A stretch of 64,000 bases of DNA from Arachis hypogaea. Lineage: Eukaryota; Streptophyta; Magnoliopsida; Fabales; Fabaceae. The stretch is from the NCBI RefSeq assembly GCF_003086295.3, contig NC_092053.1:88942745-89006744 (forward strand), written 5' to 3'. The notes below the pieces were generated by a model. The model was not told the DNA's origin, did no database searches, and saw nothing but the letters and a program-made list of their open reading frames with translations. How positions within the stretch are numbered: the first letter of the stretch is position 1; each line of letters starts with the position of its first letter. Below are positions 53,319 through 64,000 of this stretch, one piece after another. A program made the translations under genes and the position numbers.

Positions 53319-54730
53319 TTCTTCTCGGAATGCCTTACTGTCTTGAATCTCTTTGCATATGCCCTCAAGTGGGGTCTCAATTCTGGAGAGTCTATCTTCA
53401 GATGATGGTGAGTTGAGAGTGGATGGGTGAGTTGGGTTATTTTGGTTTTGGTATGGATGTGGAGAGGTGTTGTTAGGGTGGTATTGATATGATCTCTGTG
53501 TGGAATGTTGGTGAGCTGTATGGTTGTTGGGGTTGTGACGTCTCTGATCTTGGCTTTGATCTTGTTGATTTTTCCACCCAAAGTTTGGGTGATTCCTCCA
53601 ACCAGGGTTGTAGATCTTGGAGTATGGATCATGGGTTTGCCTGGTGAGTTTCCAATGTAGTTAGCTTGTTCTTGCTCATCCTCTGCCTCTGCATTCACTC
53701 CCTCTTGGGTTGCTGATGAGGTGGTGATTGCTGCTACTTGGTTCCTCTCCATCTTCTTGGTGAGGTCAGCCAGCTGCTTGGTGATAAGCTTGTTTTGGGC
53801 CAGCAGTGCATCCACATTGTTTAGCTCCATCACTCCTCTAGTGTTGCCTCTTTCAGAAGCATAGAAATAGTCATTGTCTGCTACAGTCTCAATGACATCT
53901 ATGGCTTCTTCGATGGTCTTCTTCTTGGTCAGAGATCCCCCTGATGAGTTGTCTACTGCCTTCTTTGATTCATAAGAAAGGCCTTCATAGAAAATGTGTA
54001 GTTGCACCCATTCATTGAACATATCTGGTAGACACCTTCTTGTTAGGTCCTTAAACCTCTCCCATGCTTCATATAGAGTCTCACCATCTTGCTGCCTGAA
54101 GGTTTGCACCTCAGCTCTCAGCCTGTTGATCCGTTGAAGAGGATAGAATCTTGCCAAGAATTTGTTTACCACATCTTCCCAGGTTGCTAAACTCTCCTTT
54201 GGGAAGGATTTCAGCCATTTAGATGCCTTGTCCTTGAGTGAGAAAGGGAACAGAAGTAGTCTATAGGTGTCAGGATGAACACCATTAGACTTCACAGTAT
54301 CACATATCTTCAGGAAGGTGGTTAGGTTTTGATTGGGGTCTTCTTGGACACCTCCTCCGAATGAACAATTGTTCTGAACAAGGGTGATGAGCTGTGGCTT
54401 TAGTTCAAAGTTGTTGACATGTATGGTTGGCCTTTGGATGCTGCTTCCACAATTTCCTGGGTTTGGGTCGATGTAAGAACCCAAAACCCTTCTCTCTTGC
54501 CCAGCCTGATGTGCTGGACCTTCTCGGCCATGGTTGTGAGCCTCTTCTTCATGATGGTTCTCCATATTCTTGTCCATATCTGGTTCAAAGTACTCCTCCT
54601 CTTCCTCAACACCAACTACTCTCTTTCCTCTTGCTTCCCTCCTTAATCTAAGGAAGGTCCTCTCAGGTTCAGAATCAAAAGAAGTTGAAGCCCCGCTTCT
54701 TCTCCCTATCATACAACAAACAAGGCACAA
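53319..54730 (-). pseudogene. gag: TE9 gag
   Basis: MCLVCCMIGRRSGASTSFD start (MIGRRSGAST may be the true one), DSEPERTFLRLRREARGKRV, CGSSIQRPTIHVNNFELKPQ, LVQNNCSFGGGVQEDPNQNL, LLLFPFSLKDKASKWLKSFP, FLARFYPLQRINRLRAEVQT, LYEAWERFKDLTRRCLPDMF and GVMELNNVDALLAQNKLITK. The open frame runs to 53156, but after about 53640 it is the wrong frame (Thr/His-rich nonsense): a frameshift in 'NYIGNSPGKPM' moves the true gag into the frame of 52599-53318. Confidence 0.9.
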
Positions 54731-54972
54731 GCAAGGAAATAGATGCAGAAAGTAATTTCTACAGAAATGCTGTTAGTGTGAGTGATGCAATATATCAAAC
54801 AGTTAGTGGGTTAGTTGACTGAATTGTAAACAACTAAGAAAATGGGTAGGGGAAGGGAAGAAAATAACTGAACAGCGAGTAAATTACTCAAATGAGCTTA
54901 AATCAAACAAAAGAAAAAAAAATGCTCAATCTAGTTATCCTCCAATTTAATCATTGTTGATACAAAATCAAT

Positions 54973-54989
54973 CCCCGGCAACGGCGCCA
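54973..54989 (-). other. TE9 primer-binding site
   Basis: Minus-strand TGGCGCCGTTGCCGGGG, six bases after the LTR. Confidence 0.88.
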
Positions 54990-54995
54990 TAAACT

Positions 54996-57357
54996 TGATG
55001 CACGGAAACTTGTCTCTCAACAATTTTCCTTCGGCAAGTATACCGAATTGTCGTCAAGTAAAAACTCACAATAGAGTGAGGTTAAATCCCACAGGGATTG
55101 ATTGGTCAAGCAACTTTAATTAGAGGAATGTTCTAGTTGAGCGAAGCAGAATTTGATTTGAGGTTTGCAAAAAATTAAATGGCGGGAAAGTAAATAGCAG
55201 AAAATGTAAATTACTGGAAATAAAGAGCTGAATGTAAATGGCGGAAAGTAAATTGCAGAATCTTAAATGGGAATGGGGAAGATGCTCATAAAAGTAAATT
55301 GCAGAAATTAAAGAGAATGGGTAAGATCAGAAATGGGGAATTCATTGGGCTTAGGAGATGTTGCATTCTCCGGATCAAGTTCATTTTCATCTCTTCCTCA
55401 ATCAATGCGTTCATTGATCTCCTTGGCAATCTTAAGTGATCGAATTACAATTCCTTGTAATTCAATCTCTCAAATCTTGATCAATAGCCAATTCCTTGGT
55501 CAATTGCTCATGAGAAGAGATGAAGTATGGTCACTGATTATACCACATGCATTCCCAAATCAAGTGTTGGTAGAATTATAGTCACCATATTCATCCAACC
55601 CCAATTTGGTCTAACATGAGAAAGCATTTCTAGCATGATCTCTTCATTCCTCTTCCAAGGTTCAGAAGAGACCAAGTATGAATAGCTTCTTTTCTAAGAT
55701 AACTACCCAATTGGATGAAGATTGAAAGCTTTCTAGTAAAATCAAGAGAAAAGATAGAAGAAGAATAATGAAAACTAATATTGATACATCAAATTACAAC
55801 AGAGCTCCCTAACCCAATGAAAGGGGTTTAGTTGTTCATAGCTCTGGAAATCGAAAACAAAGATGGAAAATACATTATGAAAAGTAAAACTAGAAGTGCA
55901 GAGAAAGTAAAATTATACAGAGAGTAGTTCTCCAATTTTCAACTCCCCAAAAAGCTCCTTTCTAATTCAAAACTACCCCTATATATACTACTCTTCTGAT
56001 CTTCTAGTTGGTTCTTCAAGTATTGGATATGGGCCTTTGGATCTTGAGTTTGAAGTAGTTATCCTCTTTAGTGGGCTTAGCTTTACTTGCAGAGAGAAAG
56101 TGTGAAGTAGGCAGGGAGTTTAGCTCAGGACGTTAGTGGCTTTAACGTTAAGTGAGAGTGTGGGTTAGAGAATGTTAGTGACAATCACCTTTTTCACTAA
56201 CGTTCCTAACCCAGGGATGATCCACGTTAACTTCAACGTTAGTGGCACCAATGTGACCACTAACGTTGCCTCTTGGTCCTTCGCACACGTTGTTGGGACT
56301 CACCTTTTCCAATAACGTTGAGAGTCCTCCCTTCCCCCTACGTTAGAGTCCACGTTAACTTAGTTAACATGGCTCTTAACGTAGGCTTGCCAATCCTTCG
56401 AGAATGTTTGTGACACTTACCTTTGTCACTAATGTTCCAAGATGCCCCTACTTCCCACATTAGAGTCCACGTTAACTAGGTTAACGTGGCTTCTAACGTG
56501 GTGTTGATAGCCATCTCCAACGTTAGTGACAAAGGTGAGTGTCACTAACGTTGGCTCATCATCTCCTTTATCCACGTTAGCTTCCACGTTAACTAAGTTA
56601 ACGTTGGAGCTAACGTTGCTCATAGTGGCTTGTGGTGGTACATCCCAACGTTAGTGACAAAGGTAACTGTCACTAACGTTGGCGATCACTTGCTTTCTCC
56701 ACGTTAGCTTCCACGTTAACTAAGTTAACGTGGAAACTAATGTGGCTTATTGTGGCTTGGCTAATGTTAGTGACAAAGGTGAGTGTCACTAACGTTGGCT
56801 TCTCTTTTGTTTCCCAACGTTAGAGTCCACGTTAACTGAGTTAACGTGGCTCTTAACGTGGCCACTTATGAGCTTGCTCCAACGTTAGTGACAAAGGTGA
56901 GTGTCACTAACGTTGGCCTTATTTCTTTCTTCCACGTTAGAGTTCACGTTAACTTAGTTAATGTGACTCTTAACGTGGGCTATTATGGCTTTCGAGGACG
57001 TTATTGGCGATTACTTTTCTCATTAACGTTGCAAGCTAGCTCCCATTCCACGTTAGTGGTCACGTTAGTTAGACTAACGTGGCTGCTAACGTGGTTCTTC
57101 CTTGCTTCTTTTGTCCTGAAATCAAACAATAAAGTGCATCAAAGTTCTAATCCAAGTCATGAGACATGCATCATCCAATTTGTCATATAATTCATGCAAA
57201 ATTCTCATGAAATCATGTAAAGTGCAGCATGTTTGCTTGAATCAAGATGTAAGTGAAATTTCACCCAAAACTTGCTTATTTCCTAAGAAAATGCATGAAA
57301 CTACCCTAAAACAGTAAAGAAAAGGTTAGTGAAGCTGGCTAAAATGCCCTGGCAACA
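54996..57357 (-). repeat. TE9 5' LTR (2362 bp)
   Basis: TGATGCACGG start on the plus strand, GGCAACA end. Hairpin array 56120-57090, TATATATA box 55980-55987. Collinear with 43803-47655 minus TE10. Confidence 0.93.
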
Positions 57358-57362
57358 GAAGT

Positions 57363-58319
57363 ACATGATGTGAAGAGTTAGGTGTGCGTATATGTTGCAT
57401 GCAATAAGGTCACCACACCGAACTTAGATTTGGTTGTGGTGTAAACTAAATGAAATAAAAAATGATAATGCATGGAAAATATAGCTAAAAATGGTGTCCC
57501 AAGAGTGCACTATGATACATGGCATGGTATTCTAGGGTTATCACGTTGCACGCCAAAGAATTCTTGTTCCTGGAGTGTGGCATAGTGCCTAGCGTGGAGT
57601 GATAGGGTTTTCATGTTGCACGTAAAATGGGAGATAGAGTGCCACTTTGAGATATGGTGTAGGACGTGCTAATTGTCATGTTGCACACCAACAATTGAGT
57701 GTCCCTGGAGGGTGGTGTGAGGCTGGCATGGTACGTGACTCAATTCACGTGGTACGTGAAAGAAAGAAGTCCCTGACAGTATGCCTTTTAAGCATCGCAT
57801 GGGTTATGATTCAATTCACATGGTACGTGAAAAAACTAAGTCCCTGGGAGCATCTCTGAAAGCTTCATGTTGTACGTGACCATTTTCACGTGGGACGTGA
57901 AATGCAATCCATGCGTACACATGCATGCATGCATGCGTACGCATGACCTCCTCTTGGTGTGGGACGTCAATTTTCTCGCGTTGCACGCAGGGGCTACAGA
58001 ATGCCTTGGGAGTGTAAAATTCAACCACGTTGTACGTGGTTGTTTCACGTACCACGTAGGGCCTTACAGAGGCTACTTGAGGTAAGAATTTAATTCCCCG
58101 TGGTATATGAACCCATGGCGTGCCACGTAAAATACTTTACCATACCAAACTTAGCTTTAATTGTGTATCCATACAAAATTTTCTACACCATTTCATATCA
58201 ATGTTCAAGCATATTCTGAAAGAAGATAAAAAGTAACAAGTATGTAAATAAAAACATAAAAGTAAAGGATACTAAACATTGGCTTGCCTCCCAACAAGCA
58301 CTTCTTTAACATCACTAGC
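57363..58319 (-). other. TE11 3' region with its own hairpin series
   Basis: Non-coding. About ten ACGTG/CACGT-centred inverted repeats between 57540 and 58130 ('ttcacgtggtacgtgaa', 'cacgttgtacgtgg', 'ttcacgtgggacgtgaaa') and an alternating 'atgcatgcatgcatgcgtac' stretch near 57920. Two AAGTTTGGTRT-type words (minus strand) near 57420 and 58145. The conserved block GGCTTGCCTCCCAACAAGCA is at 58281-58309. Confidence 0.7.
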
Positions 58320-58567
58320 TTAATGGTTCAGCCCTCTAGGTGAGGAGTTGTATGGTCTTTTGGTGATCAATCTCGCCTCCCAGATAGTGCTTGAGCCGCT
58401 GACCATTGACAAGAAATTTTTCCCTGAATTGCCTTCCAAAATCTCCACATGACCATATGGTGAGACCTTGTTGATAGTGAAAGGTCTTGAACACCTAGTC
58501 TTTAGCTTTCCAGGAAAGAGTTTCAATCTGGATTTATATAGAAGTACTAATTGTATAGAAGTACTAA
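58320..58567 (-). pseudogene. IN: TE11 integrase C-terminus
   Basis: KLFPGKLKTRCSRPFTINKV, SPYGHVEILEG and a degraded FLSMVSGSST end. Shifted by frame from the core; a short duplication ('gaagtactaatt' twice, 58541-58568) marks the break. Confidence 0.78.
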
Positions 58568-59197
58568 TTATGAGGCTCGCCTCTTGTCATGCCACATCTT
58601 GGTCTTTTCCTTATAAAGCCTTAAATTCTCATAGGCCTCCATCTGAAACTCATCAAGTTCATTGAGTTGAAGGAGCCGTTTCTCCCCAGATGCCTTTGCA
58701 TCAAAGTTAAGGAGTTTTATTGCCCAATAAGCTTTGTGCTCTAGTTCTACCAACAGGTGGCAGGCCTTGCCGTAGACAAGCTGATAAGGTGACATCCGAA
58801 TCGGAGTCTTGAAAGCTGTACGGTAGGCCCAGAGGGCATCATCAATCTTTTTGGTCCAATCCTTCCTTGAAGCACCCATAGTCTTCTCAAAAATTCTCTT
58901 AAGTTCTCTATTAGAGACATCTACTTGGCCACTTGTTTGAGGATGATAAGGGGTTGCTACTTTATGCTTAACACCATACTTCATAAGTGGATCTAACTGT
59001 TTATTGCAAAAATGGCTGCCGCCATCACTGATCAAAGTTCGGGGGACACCAAACCTACTGAAGATGTACTTCTTGAGAAAACTCAGCACCACCTTAGCAT
59101 CATGGGTGGCCAAAGGTGTAGCCTCCACCCATTTAGAGACATAGTAAATAGCCACCAAGATGTAATTATTGGAGTTGGAAGTAGGAAATGGTGCCAT
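58568..59197 (-). pseudogene. IN: TE11 integrase core
   Basis: [40 protein letters not shown] (catalytic Asp), [34 protein letters not shown] (catalytic Glu) and [19 protein letters not shown]. Ends in KTKMWHDKRRAS. Open for 209 codons; upstream and downstream parts are in other frames. Confidence 0.88.
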
Positions 59198-59609
59198 AAA
59201 GTCAAATTGTTCAACCTCAAAATAAGGTTCAGAGGCATTTCATTCTTCTTAGATAAGGCCTCAGCTCTTTGATAGGGATCACAATTCTTCACAAATTCCC
59301 ATAGATCCTTGAAGATTGTGGGCCAATAAAATCCGCATTGAAGGATCTTTTTAGCTATCCTTTCTCCACCAAAATGTCTGCCATACTCGAACCATGGCAA
59401 TGCCAGAGAATCTATAAAGTTTTGTCTTCTGAGACACATCTTCGGATAATGCCGTCTGAACACCTCTTGAACAAATATGGATCATCCCAAAGGAAATACC
59501 AGTAATCATGCTGTAACTTTTTAATTTGTTGCTTAGTAAGTTCTTTTGGTATTATCCTTCTGGCCTTGTAATTGGACATATCAGCAAACCAGGGTGTCTT
59601 GTGAATCAC
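59083..59609 (-). pseudogene. IN: TE11 integrase zinc-finger region, two frames
   Basis: MIHKTPWFADMSNYKARRII, WDDPYLFKRCSDGIIRRCVS (59412-59609), then in a second frame LALPWFEYGRHFGGERIAKK and NCDPYQRAEALSKKNEM (59083-59463), the remains of the HHCC finger. Some of the zinc ligands are lost. Confidence 0.78.
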
Positions 59610-59744
59610 AAATAAATGCTCCTCAAGGAACTCTTCTTAAAGTGGAGGTCGAGCTTCTTGAGCTTTCTCAAGTTTAATTCCAGAGAGATGGTCAGCTACT
59701 TGATTCTCGGAACCCTTCCTATCTCTGATTTCAATATCAAAGTC

Positions 59745-59966
59745 TTATAGGAGGAGTACCCGCTTAATCAACTTTGGTTTAGAATCCTGCTTAGTCAAAA
59801 GATACTTAAGAGCAGAGTGATCAGTGTAAACAATAACTTTTGAACTAACTAAATAGGATCTAAATTTATCAAATGCAAATACCACAGCAAGTAGTTCCTT
59901 CTCAGTAGTTGTATAATTCCTTTGAGCATCATTGAGTACCTTGCTTGCATAGTATATAACATGCAA
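59745..59966 (-). pseudogene. RH: TE11 RNase H
   Basis: [40 protein letters not shown] and [20 protein letters not shown]. Ends where 'yrLLQEF' would start; the catalytic-type residues of the DASD motif lie upstream in the other frame. Confidence 0.85.
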
Positions 59967-59970
59967 GAGT

Positions 59971-60366
59971 TTATCTTGTCTTGTCCCAAAATAGCTCTAA
60001 TTGCAACATCACTTGCATCACACATAAATTCAAATGGTGATGTCCAATTAGGAAGAGCAATAATGGGTGCAGAGACAAGCTTAGCCTTGAGAGTTTCAAA
60101 GGCATGCAGGCATTTCTCATCAAAATGAAAACAACTAGAAGATTACTTAATGGTTTTACTATTTTGGAAAAATCTTTAAAGAATCTTCTATAGAAGCCTG
60201 CATATCCTAAGAAACTCCTTATGCCCTTTGCATTTACAGGGGGTGGGAATTTCTCAGTTACCCCTACTTTGGTTTTATCAATTTCTATGCCTTTGCTCGA
60301 GATGTAGTGCCCAAGAACTATTCCTTTTGTAACCATAAAATGACATTTTTTCCAATTTAAAACCAT
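59971..60366 (-). pseudogene. RT: TE11 RT C-terminal part
   Basis: MVLNWKKCHFMVTKGIVLGH, IRSFLGYAGFYRRFFKDFSK; then a frameshift near 60130 scrambles the RNase H start. Confidence 0.85.
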
Positions 60367-60746
60367 GTTAGTTTATTGGCACCTTCTCAAGATTAAAGCT
60401 AGATGTTGCAAGCACTCGTCAAAGGAATCACCAAAAACAGAGAAGTCATCCAAAAAAACCTCAATAAATTTTTCAATCATATCAGAAAAGATGGAAAGCA
60501 TGTATCTTTGGAAAGTCGCAGGAGCATTGCACAAACTGAAAGGCATACGACGGTAAGCAAAGACTCCAAAAGGGTATGTGAATGCCGTGTTCTCCTAATC
60601 ATGAGGGTCTACAGCTATTTGGTTGTATCAGAAGTATCCTTTCAAGAAGCAATAAAAAGCATGCCCGGCTATCCTCTCTAGCATCTGATCAATAAAAGGA
60701 AGAGGGAAGTGGTCCTTCCTTGTGGCCGTGTTGAGACGCCTATAAT
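60367..60746 (-). pseudogene. RT: TE11 RT central part, right up to TE12
   Basis: In-frame reading with stops: RLNTATRKDHFPLPFIDQML, a 'YCFLKGY' version of the usual YFLDGY (catalytic-region Asp changed to Lys), MPFSLCNAPATFQRYMLSIF, then FLDDFSVFGDSFDECLQHLA with the active-site aspartates. Stops at the 'DPHD-EN' and 'RRCQ-TN' positions replace Gln/Glu type codons. TE12 lies directly upstream. Confidence 0.75.
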
Positions 60747-62254
60747 TGGTGCGCAAATTTGTGACTCACACAACTGAACTGGCAAGTGCACCGGGTCATC
60801 CAAGTTATACCTCAGGTGAGTGAGGGTCGAATCCCACGAGAATTGTCAGATTGAGCAAGCTGTGGTTATACTGTAGATCTTAGTCAGGCAAATAGAAAGA
60901 TAGTTGTTGTTTGTAGTAGGCACATAAATAAGCAATAATAATAACTCGTAGAAACAATAATAAAAGATTAGTTAAGGCTTCAGAGATGCTTCTTCGTCTG
61001 GATTAATACGTCATCTTCACTACTCCAATGATTAATGATTCCTTCAAAGGCAAGGCTGTAAGTGATTAAGCCATTGGTCGTAGTCATTAATCTCCTCAGG
61101 TCCATACCAAACACCCGAACAGGCTAGATCAATCTGGGAGAGGGTGAAGCACACGCAATTCAATCTCTTGGTGATCCTACTCAAAATGCCACAGACAAGG
61201 TCGGATCTTTCATATCAGAGAATCATGCTCTTATGCTTCTAGCCCTTAGAGCCACAGGAACCTCAATTACCCCTGACTAATGAGGTTTTATGTCACATAC
61301 CCCAATTAGCCCAGATAACTTGTTGCAAACCGTGATGCATTCTCAAGCTGTAGCTTAATACTATCCAGGTTAGGACTCGTAAGGAACTCATGTAGAATCG
61401 AGATTCATAAGGATGAAGAACGACAATGTATTATAGAATAGAATCAAACATAGATTGAAGTAGAAAAGTAATTGCATTAATCCATAGGAATTAGCAGAAA
61501 TCTTGACCTTAACCTAGGAGGTTAGTTGCTCATGCTTTACAGAGAGAGTAATGTATTTGTCTTCTCCCTTCCTGGGAGGCATACTCCTCAGGAGGAAGGA
61601 AGTCCCTTATTTACAATAAAAGCTCTAAGACTAAACCTAAAAAATACTATTTTTAATTAAAAATTACAAAAGGGAAATAAAATAAGCTAAAAAGTGCTAA
61701 AATCCACTTTGGGGCCCACTTGGTGAGTGTTTGGGCTGATGCCTGGTGTTCAAATCAAGTTTTGGGCGTTTCCTGCTCCCTGGCTAGTGTTGAATGCCAG
61801 TTTAGGCGTTCAACTTGGGAGGTTGGTCCTGTTTAGGCATTGAACGCCAGAAAGGGAGTAAGTTGGGCGTTCAACGCTTGTTTTGGGCAGTCCTTTCCAA
61901 AGAAAAGTATAAACTATTATATATTGCTGGAAATCTCTGGAAGTTAGATTTCCAACGCTATTGAGAGAGCGTCAATTGGACCTCTGTAGCTCCAGAAATG
62001 CTCGTTCGAATGCATGGAGGTCAGGATTTGACAGCATGTACACTCCTTTCTTTGCCTCTGAATCCGACTTTGCTAAAACTTGCCAAATTCTCCCAAAAAT
62101 CACCTAAAATCATAAGAAAAATACAAAATCTCAAAGTACTATCCAAAAAGTGAATTTTACATTAAAACCTACCAAAACATAATAAAGCTTAACAAAATAT
62201 ACTAAAAACACTGAGAAAATAGTATCAAAAAGCGTATAAAATATCCACACATCA
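60747..62254 (-). mobile_element. TE12: solo LTR (TE1/TE2-related), 1508 bp
   Basis: TGGTGCGC start, CACATCA end, perfect ATAAT duplications (60742-60746, 62255-62259). Removing it rejoins the RT 'MCIDYRRLN' coding sequence. Read on the minus strand it begins TGATGTGTGGATATTTTATA, like the TE1/TE2 LTR. It carries the shared 'gagctacagaggtccaat' segment (61951-61991) and 'ggcgttcaacgc' repeats (61740-61890). Confidence 0.92.
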
Positions 62255-62259
62255 ATAAT

Positions 62260-62638
62260 CAATGCACATCCTCCACCCGGTTACAGTCCTTGTAGGAATA
62301 AGTTCATTCTTGTTATTGGCTAACACGGTCACACCTTCTTTCTTGGGAACAACTTGAACCGGACTCACCCAAGGGCTATCAAAAATCGGGTAAATAATGT
62401 CGGCCTCCCACAGCTTCATCACTTCTTTCGGAAGTACTTCCTTTATTGTAGGATTAAGCCTCCTTTGTGCTTGCATCATTGGTTTAGCATCCTCTTCAAG
62501 TAAAATTTTGTGCATACACATTGTAGGACTTATTCTCTTAAGATCACTAATAGTCCATCCAATTGTTGTTTTGTGTTCCTTTAGCACCTTGATTAATGCC
62601 TCTTCTTCACAAGTGTTTAGTGAAGAATTAATGATCAC
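62260..62638 (-). pseudogene. RT: TE11 RT N-terminus
   Basis: IINSSLNTCEEEALIKVLKE, HKTTIGWTISDLKRISPTMC, MHKILLEEDAKPMMQAQRRL, IFDSPWVSPVQVVPKKEGVT and GWRMCIDY, which is cut by TE12. Confidence 0.88.
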
Positions 62639-62799
62639 TGGATATGTCTCTGACTCCCGAAGGAAATTATATTTTAAAGAAGGAGGCAGGAGCTTTAATT
62701 CAATCTTTGGTGGCCCCTCATCCTTGGAAGGAAGGAAAGATGCTTTCTTGGGTGGTGTTATCTCTTCAATCTCACCAACCTTAACTTCAATAGAGGAAT

Positions 62800-63417
62800 C
62801 TAGTGATTCATTGAGATTTTTTCTTCTAGTGCCTCTTGTACCAGAGGATCAATTACATCCACTTTCATCAAATCCTCATAGTCATTAGGATGTTGCAGGG
62901 CTCTGAATACATTGAGCACAATATTTTCATCATTCACCCTCAATGTTAGTTCACCTTTTTGCACACCATTTAGGGTCCTCTTGGTAGCAAGGAAAGGTCT
63001 CCCTAATATAATAGAGGCATTGATATCTTCCTCCATATCCAATATGATAAAACCTGCGAAAAAGATGAAAATTCCCACTTTAACCAATAAATTCTCCACA
63101 ACACCTAATGAAAATTTAAGAGAACGGTCAGCAAGTTGTAAAAAAATTCTAGTGGATTTTACCTCTTCAATTTGTAGCTTATGCATAAAGTATAATGGCA
63201 TGAGATTGAAGCTAGCTCCAAGGTCACACAAAGCCCTTTCAACCATCACTTCTCCAATGGTGCAAGGAATCACAAAGCTTCCTGGATCCTTCAATTTCTC
63301 TGGGAGGTTCTTTTGAATTATGGTACTACACTCCTTTGTAAGCACCACCATTTCATTCTCCTTCCAATTCCTTATTTTGAAAATTAGCTCCTTCAAAAAA
63401 TTTTCATATAGGGGCAT
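62800..63417 (-). pseudogene. PR: TE11 gag end and protease
   Basis: MPLYENFLKELIFKIRNWKE, VVLTKECSTIIQKNLPEKLK, DPGSFVIPC, the active-site ALCDLGASFNLMPLYFMHKL, ADRSLKFSLGVVENLLVKVG and ILGRPFLATKRTLNGVQKGE. 205 codons, then a frameshift near 62800 before the RT N-terminus. Confidence 0.88.
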
Positions 63418-63486
63418 TTGTTCAAGAGCTTCAGCAAAGGGGATCTTAATTTGGAGCTTCTTGAAGACTTACAGGAACTTAGAAAA

Positions 63487-64000
63487 TTAGTGATCCTTGA
63501 CTATTTTTTGCAATCTTTGAGGGTATGGAATTCTTGGCTTATATTCAGGCACTTGGATATTTTCTTTTGGTGTATCTGTAGAAGCTTGAATGGGATGCTG
63601 TTGAAGGATAGGTGCCACGTGCTCTTCTTGGTGGTTAATGGCCTCTGGAACCCCTGTTCTTGACTTGGTGGTGGGAGCTTCTTCTTCCTCTTCTCCCAAC
63701 ACCTTTCCAGTTCTCAAACTAATGACTTTACATTCCTCTTTAGGATTTATAATAGTGTCACTTGGGAATGATTGAGTAGATTTTGCCAATTATTGAGCAG
63801 TTTGACCCACTTGCACCCTCAAATTTCTCATTGAGGCTCCTTGACTCTGAGGTTAGTCCTTGTGTCCTCCATGAATGAAGCATTGGCTTAAGATAATTTT
63901 TCTAGGGAAAGTTCAAGATTAGAAAGCCTTTGGAAATCTTGAGCGAGTTGTGATGAGGATGAGAGTTGAAATGGTTAGGTTGATGGTTATTGAAATTACT
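63487..64000 (-). pseudogene. gag: TE11 gag C-terminal part
   Basis: FPSDTIINPKEECKVISLRT (end-of-gag motif ECK-ISLRTGKVL), PATKSRT-like linker and PRIPYPQRLQKIVKDH. Stop at 63485-63489 before the protease part, same frame. 63790-64000 holds further gag sequence with stops. Confidence 0.75.

Larger units (their letters stand above)
43803..57357 (-). mobile_element. TE9: Athila-type LTR retrotransposon with complete gag-pol order
   Basis: 3' LTR 43803-47655 (includes TE10) and 5' LTR 54996-57357 (2362 bp; the 3' LTR without TE10 and its duplication is 2363 bp). GAAGT duplications at 43798-43802 and 57358-57362. LTRs run TGATGCAC ... GCATCA, the 5' LTR copy ending GGCAACA. Primer site, gag, PR, RT, RNase H and IN are all on the minus strand. 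No ORF2. Five in-frame stops and one frameshift make it dead, but the order is intact. Confidence 0.93.
57363..64000 (-). mobile_element. TE11: old Athila-type element, 5' end beyond window
   Basis: Minus-strand order gag end, PR, RT, RNase H, IN, 3' region. Frames change at least six times and several stops are present, so it is the most decayed polyprotein in the window. TE9 is inserted in its 3' region and TE12 in its RT. Confidence 0.85.

Noticed and set aside
56429..56623. Open minus-strand frame reading NVNLVNVEANVDKG-like repeats
   Set aside because: It is a by-product of the hairpin array (AACGTT words translate as NV/LV); no start context and it lies in an LTR.

Overview
The window is plant DNA made entirely of nested LTR retrotransposons. 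I see no host gene, tRNA, rRNA or CRISPR array. The words 'ggcgtttaacgcc', LTRs starting TGATGAGCGG and Athila-type Ty3/gypsy polyproteins strongly suggest peanut (Arachis). TE1 and TE2 resemble what I remember of the peanut FIDEL/Feral families. That is recall, not a search result. Elements are numbered TE1-TE12, and exact target-site duplications (TSDs) let most of the stack be resolved.

Left half (1-31061). TE1 (+) is the host element; its 5' LTR lies left of the window. TE2 (3242-14995, +, TSD AACTC) sits between the TE1 gag and protease. TE3, a solo LTR (12962-14651, -, TSD CAACG), sits in the TE2 3' LTR. TE4 (19009-27121, +, TSD AGGGA) sits in the TE1 3' LTR. TE1 itself lies in the protease region of TE5 (28618-31061, -), a Tat/Ogre-like element. 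TE5 lies in an older LTR end, TE6 (31062 to about 31395, +). This gives a five-level nest: TE6 > TE5 > TE1 > TE2 > TE3.

Middle (31396-43587). TE7 is a solo LTR (31639-32150 and 42524-43582, -, TSD ATGGT) split by TE8 (32151-42518, -, TSD GAGGC). TE8 has no reverse transcriptase but keeps a 778-codon open gag-protease frame ending in an integrase-like tail.

Right half (43588-64000). TE9 (43803-57357, -, TSD GAAGT) is the only element with the full gag-PR-RT-RNaseH-IN order. It is broken by stops and a frameshift, and its 3' LTR carries TE10 (45110-46594, solo LTR, TSD GACTC). TE9 lies in TE11, an older and heavily frameshifted Athila-type element whose RT is split by TE12 (60747-62254, solo LTR, TSD ATAAT). 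TE11 runs off the right edge.

How they relate. TE9- and TE11-like elements are the type able to supply all enzymes. TE2 lacks integrase, TE1 and TE8 lack RT to IN, and TE4 has no pol at all, so those four would need enzymes in trans. The most interesting signals are non-coding and shared: an RNA hairpin plus an AAGTTTGGTGT-like tract beside the 3' LTR and again mid-element, family-specific hairpin arrays about 300-450 nt into almost every LTR, and a conserved GCGCT/GGGAGGCAACCC block just after the polyprotein.
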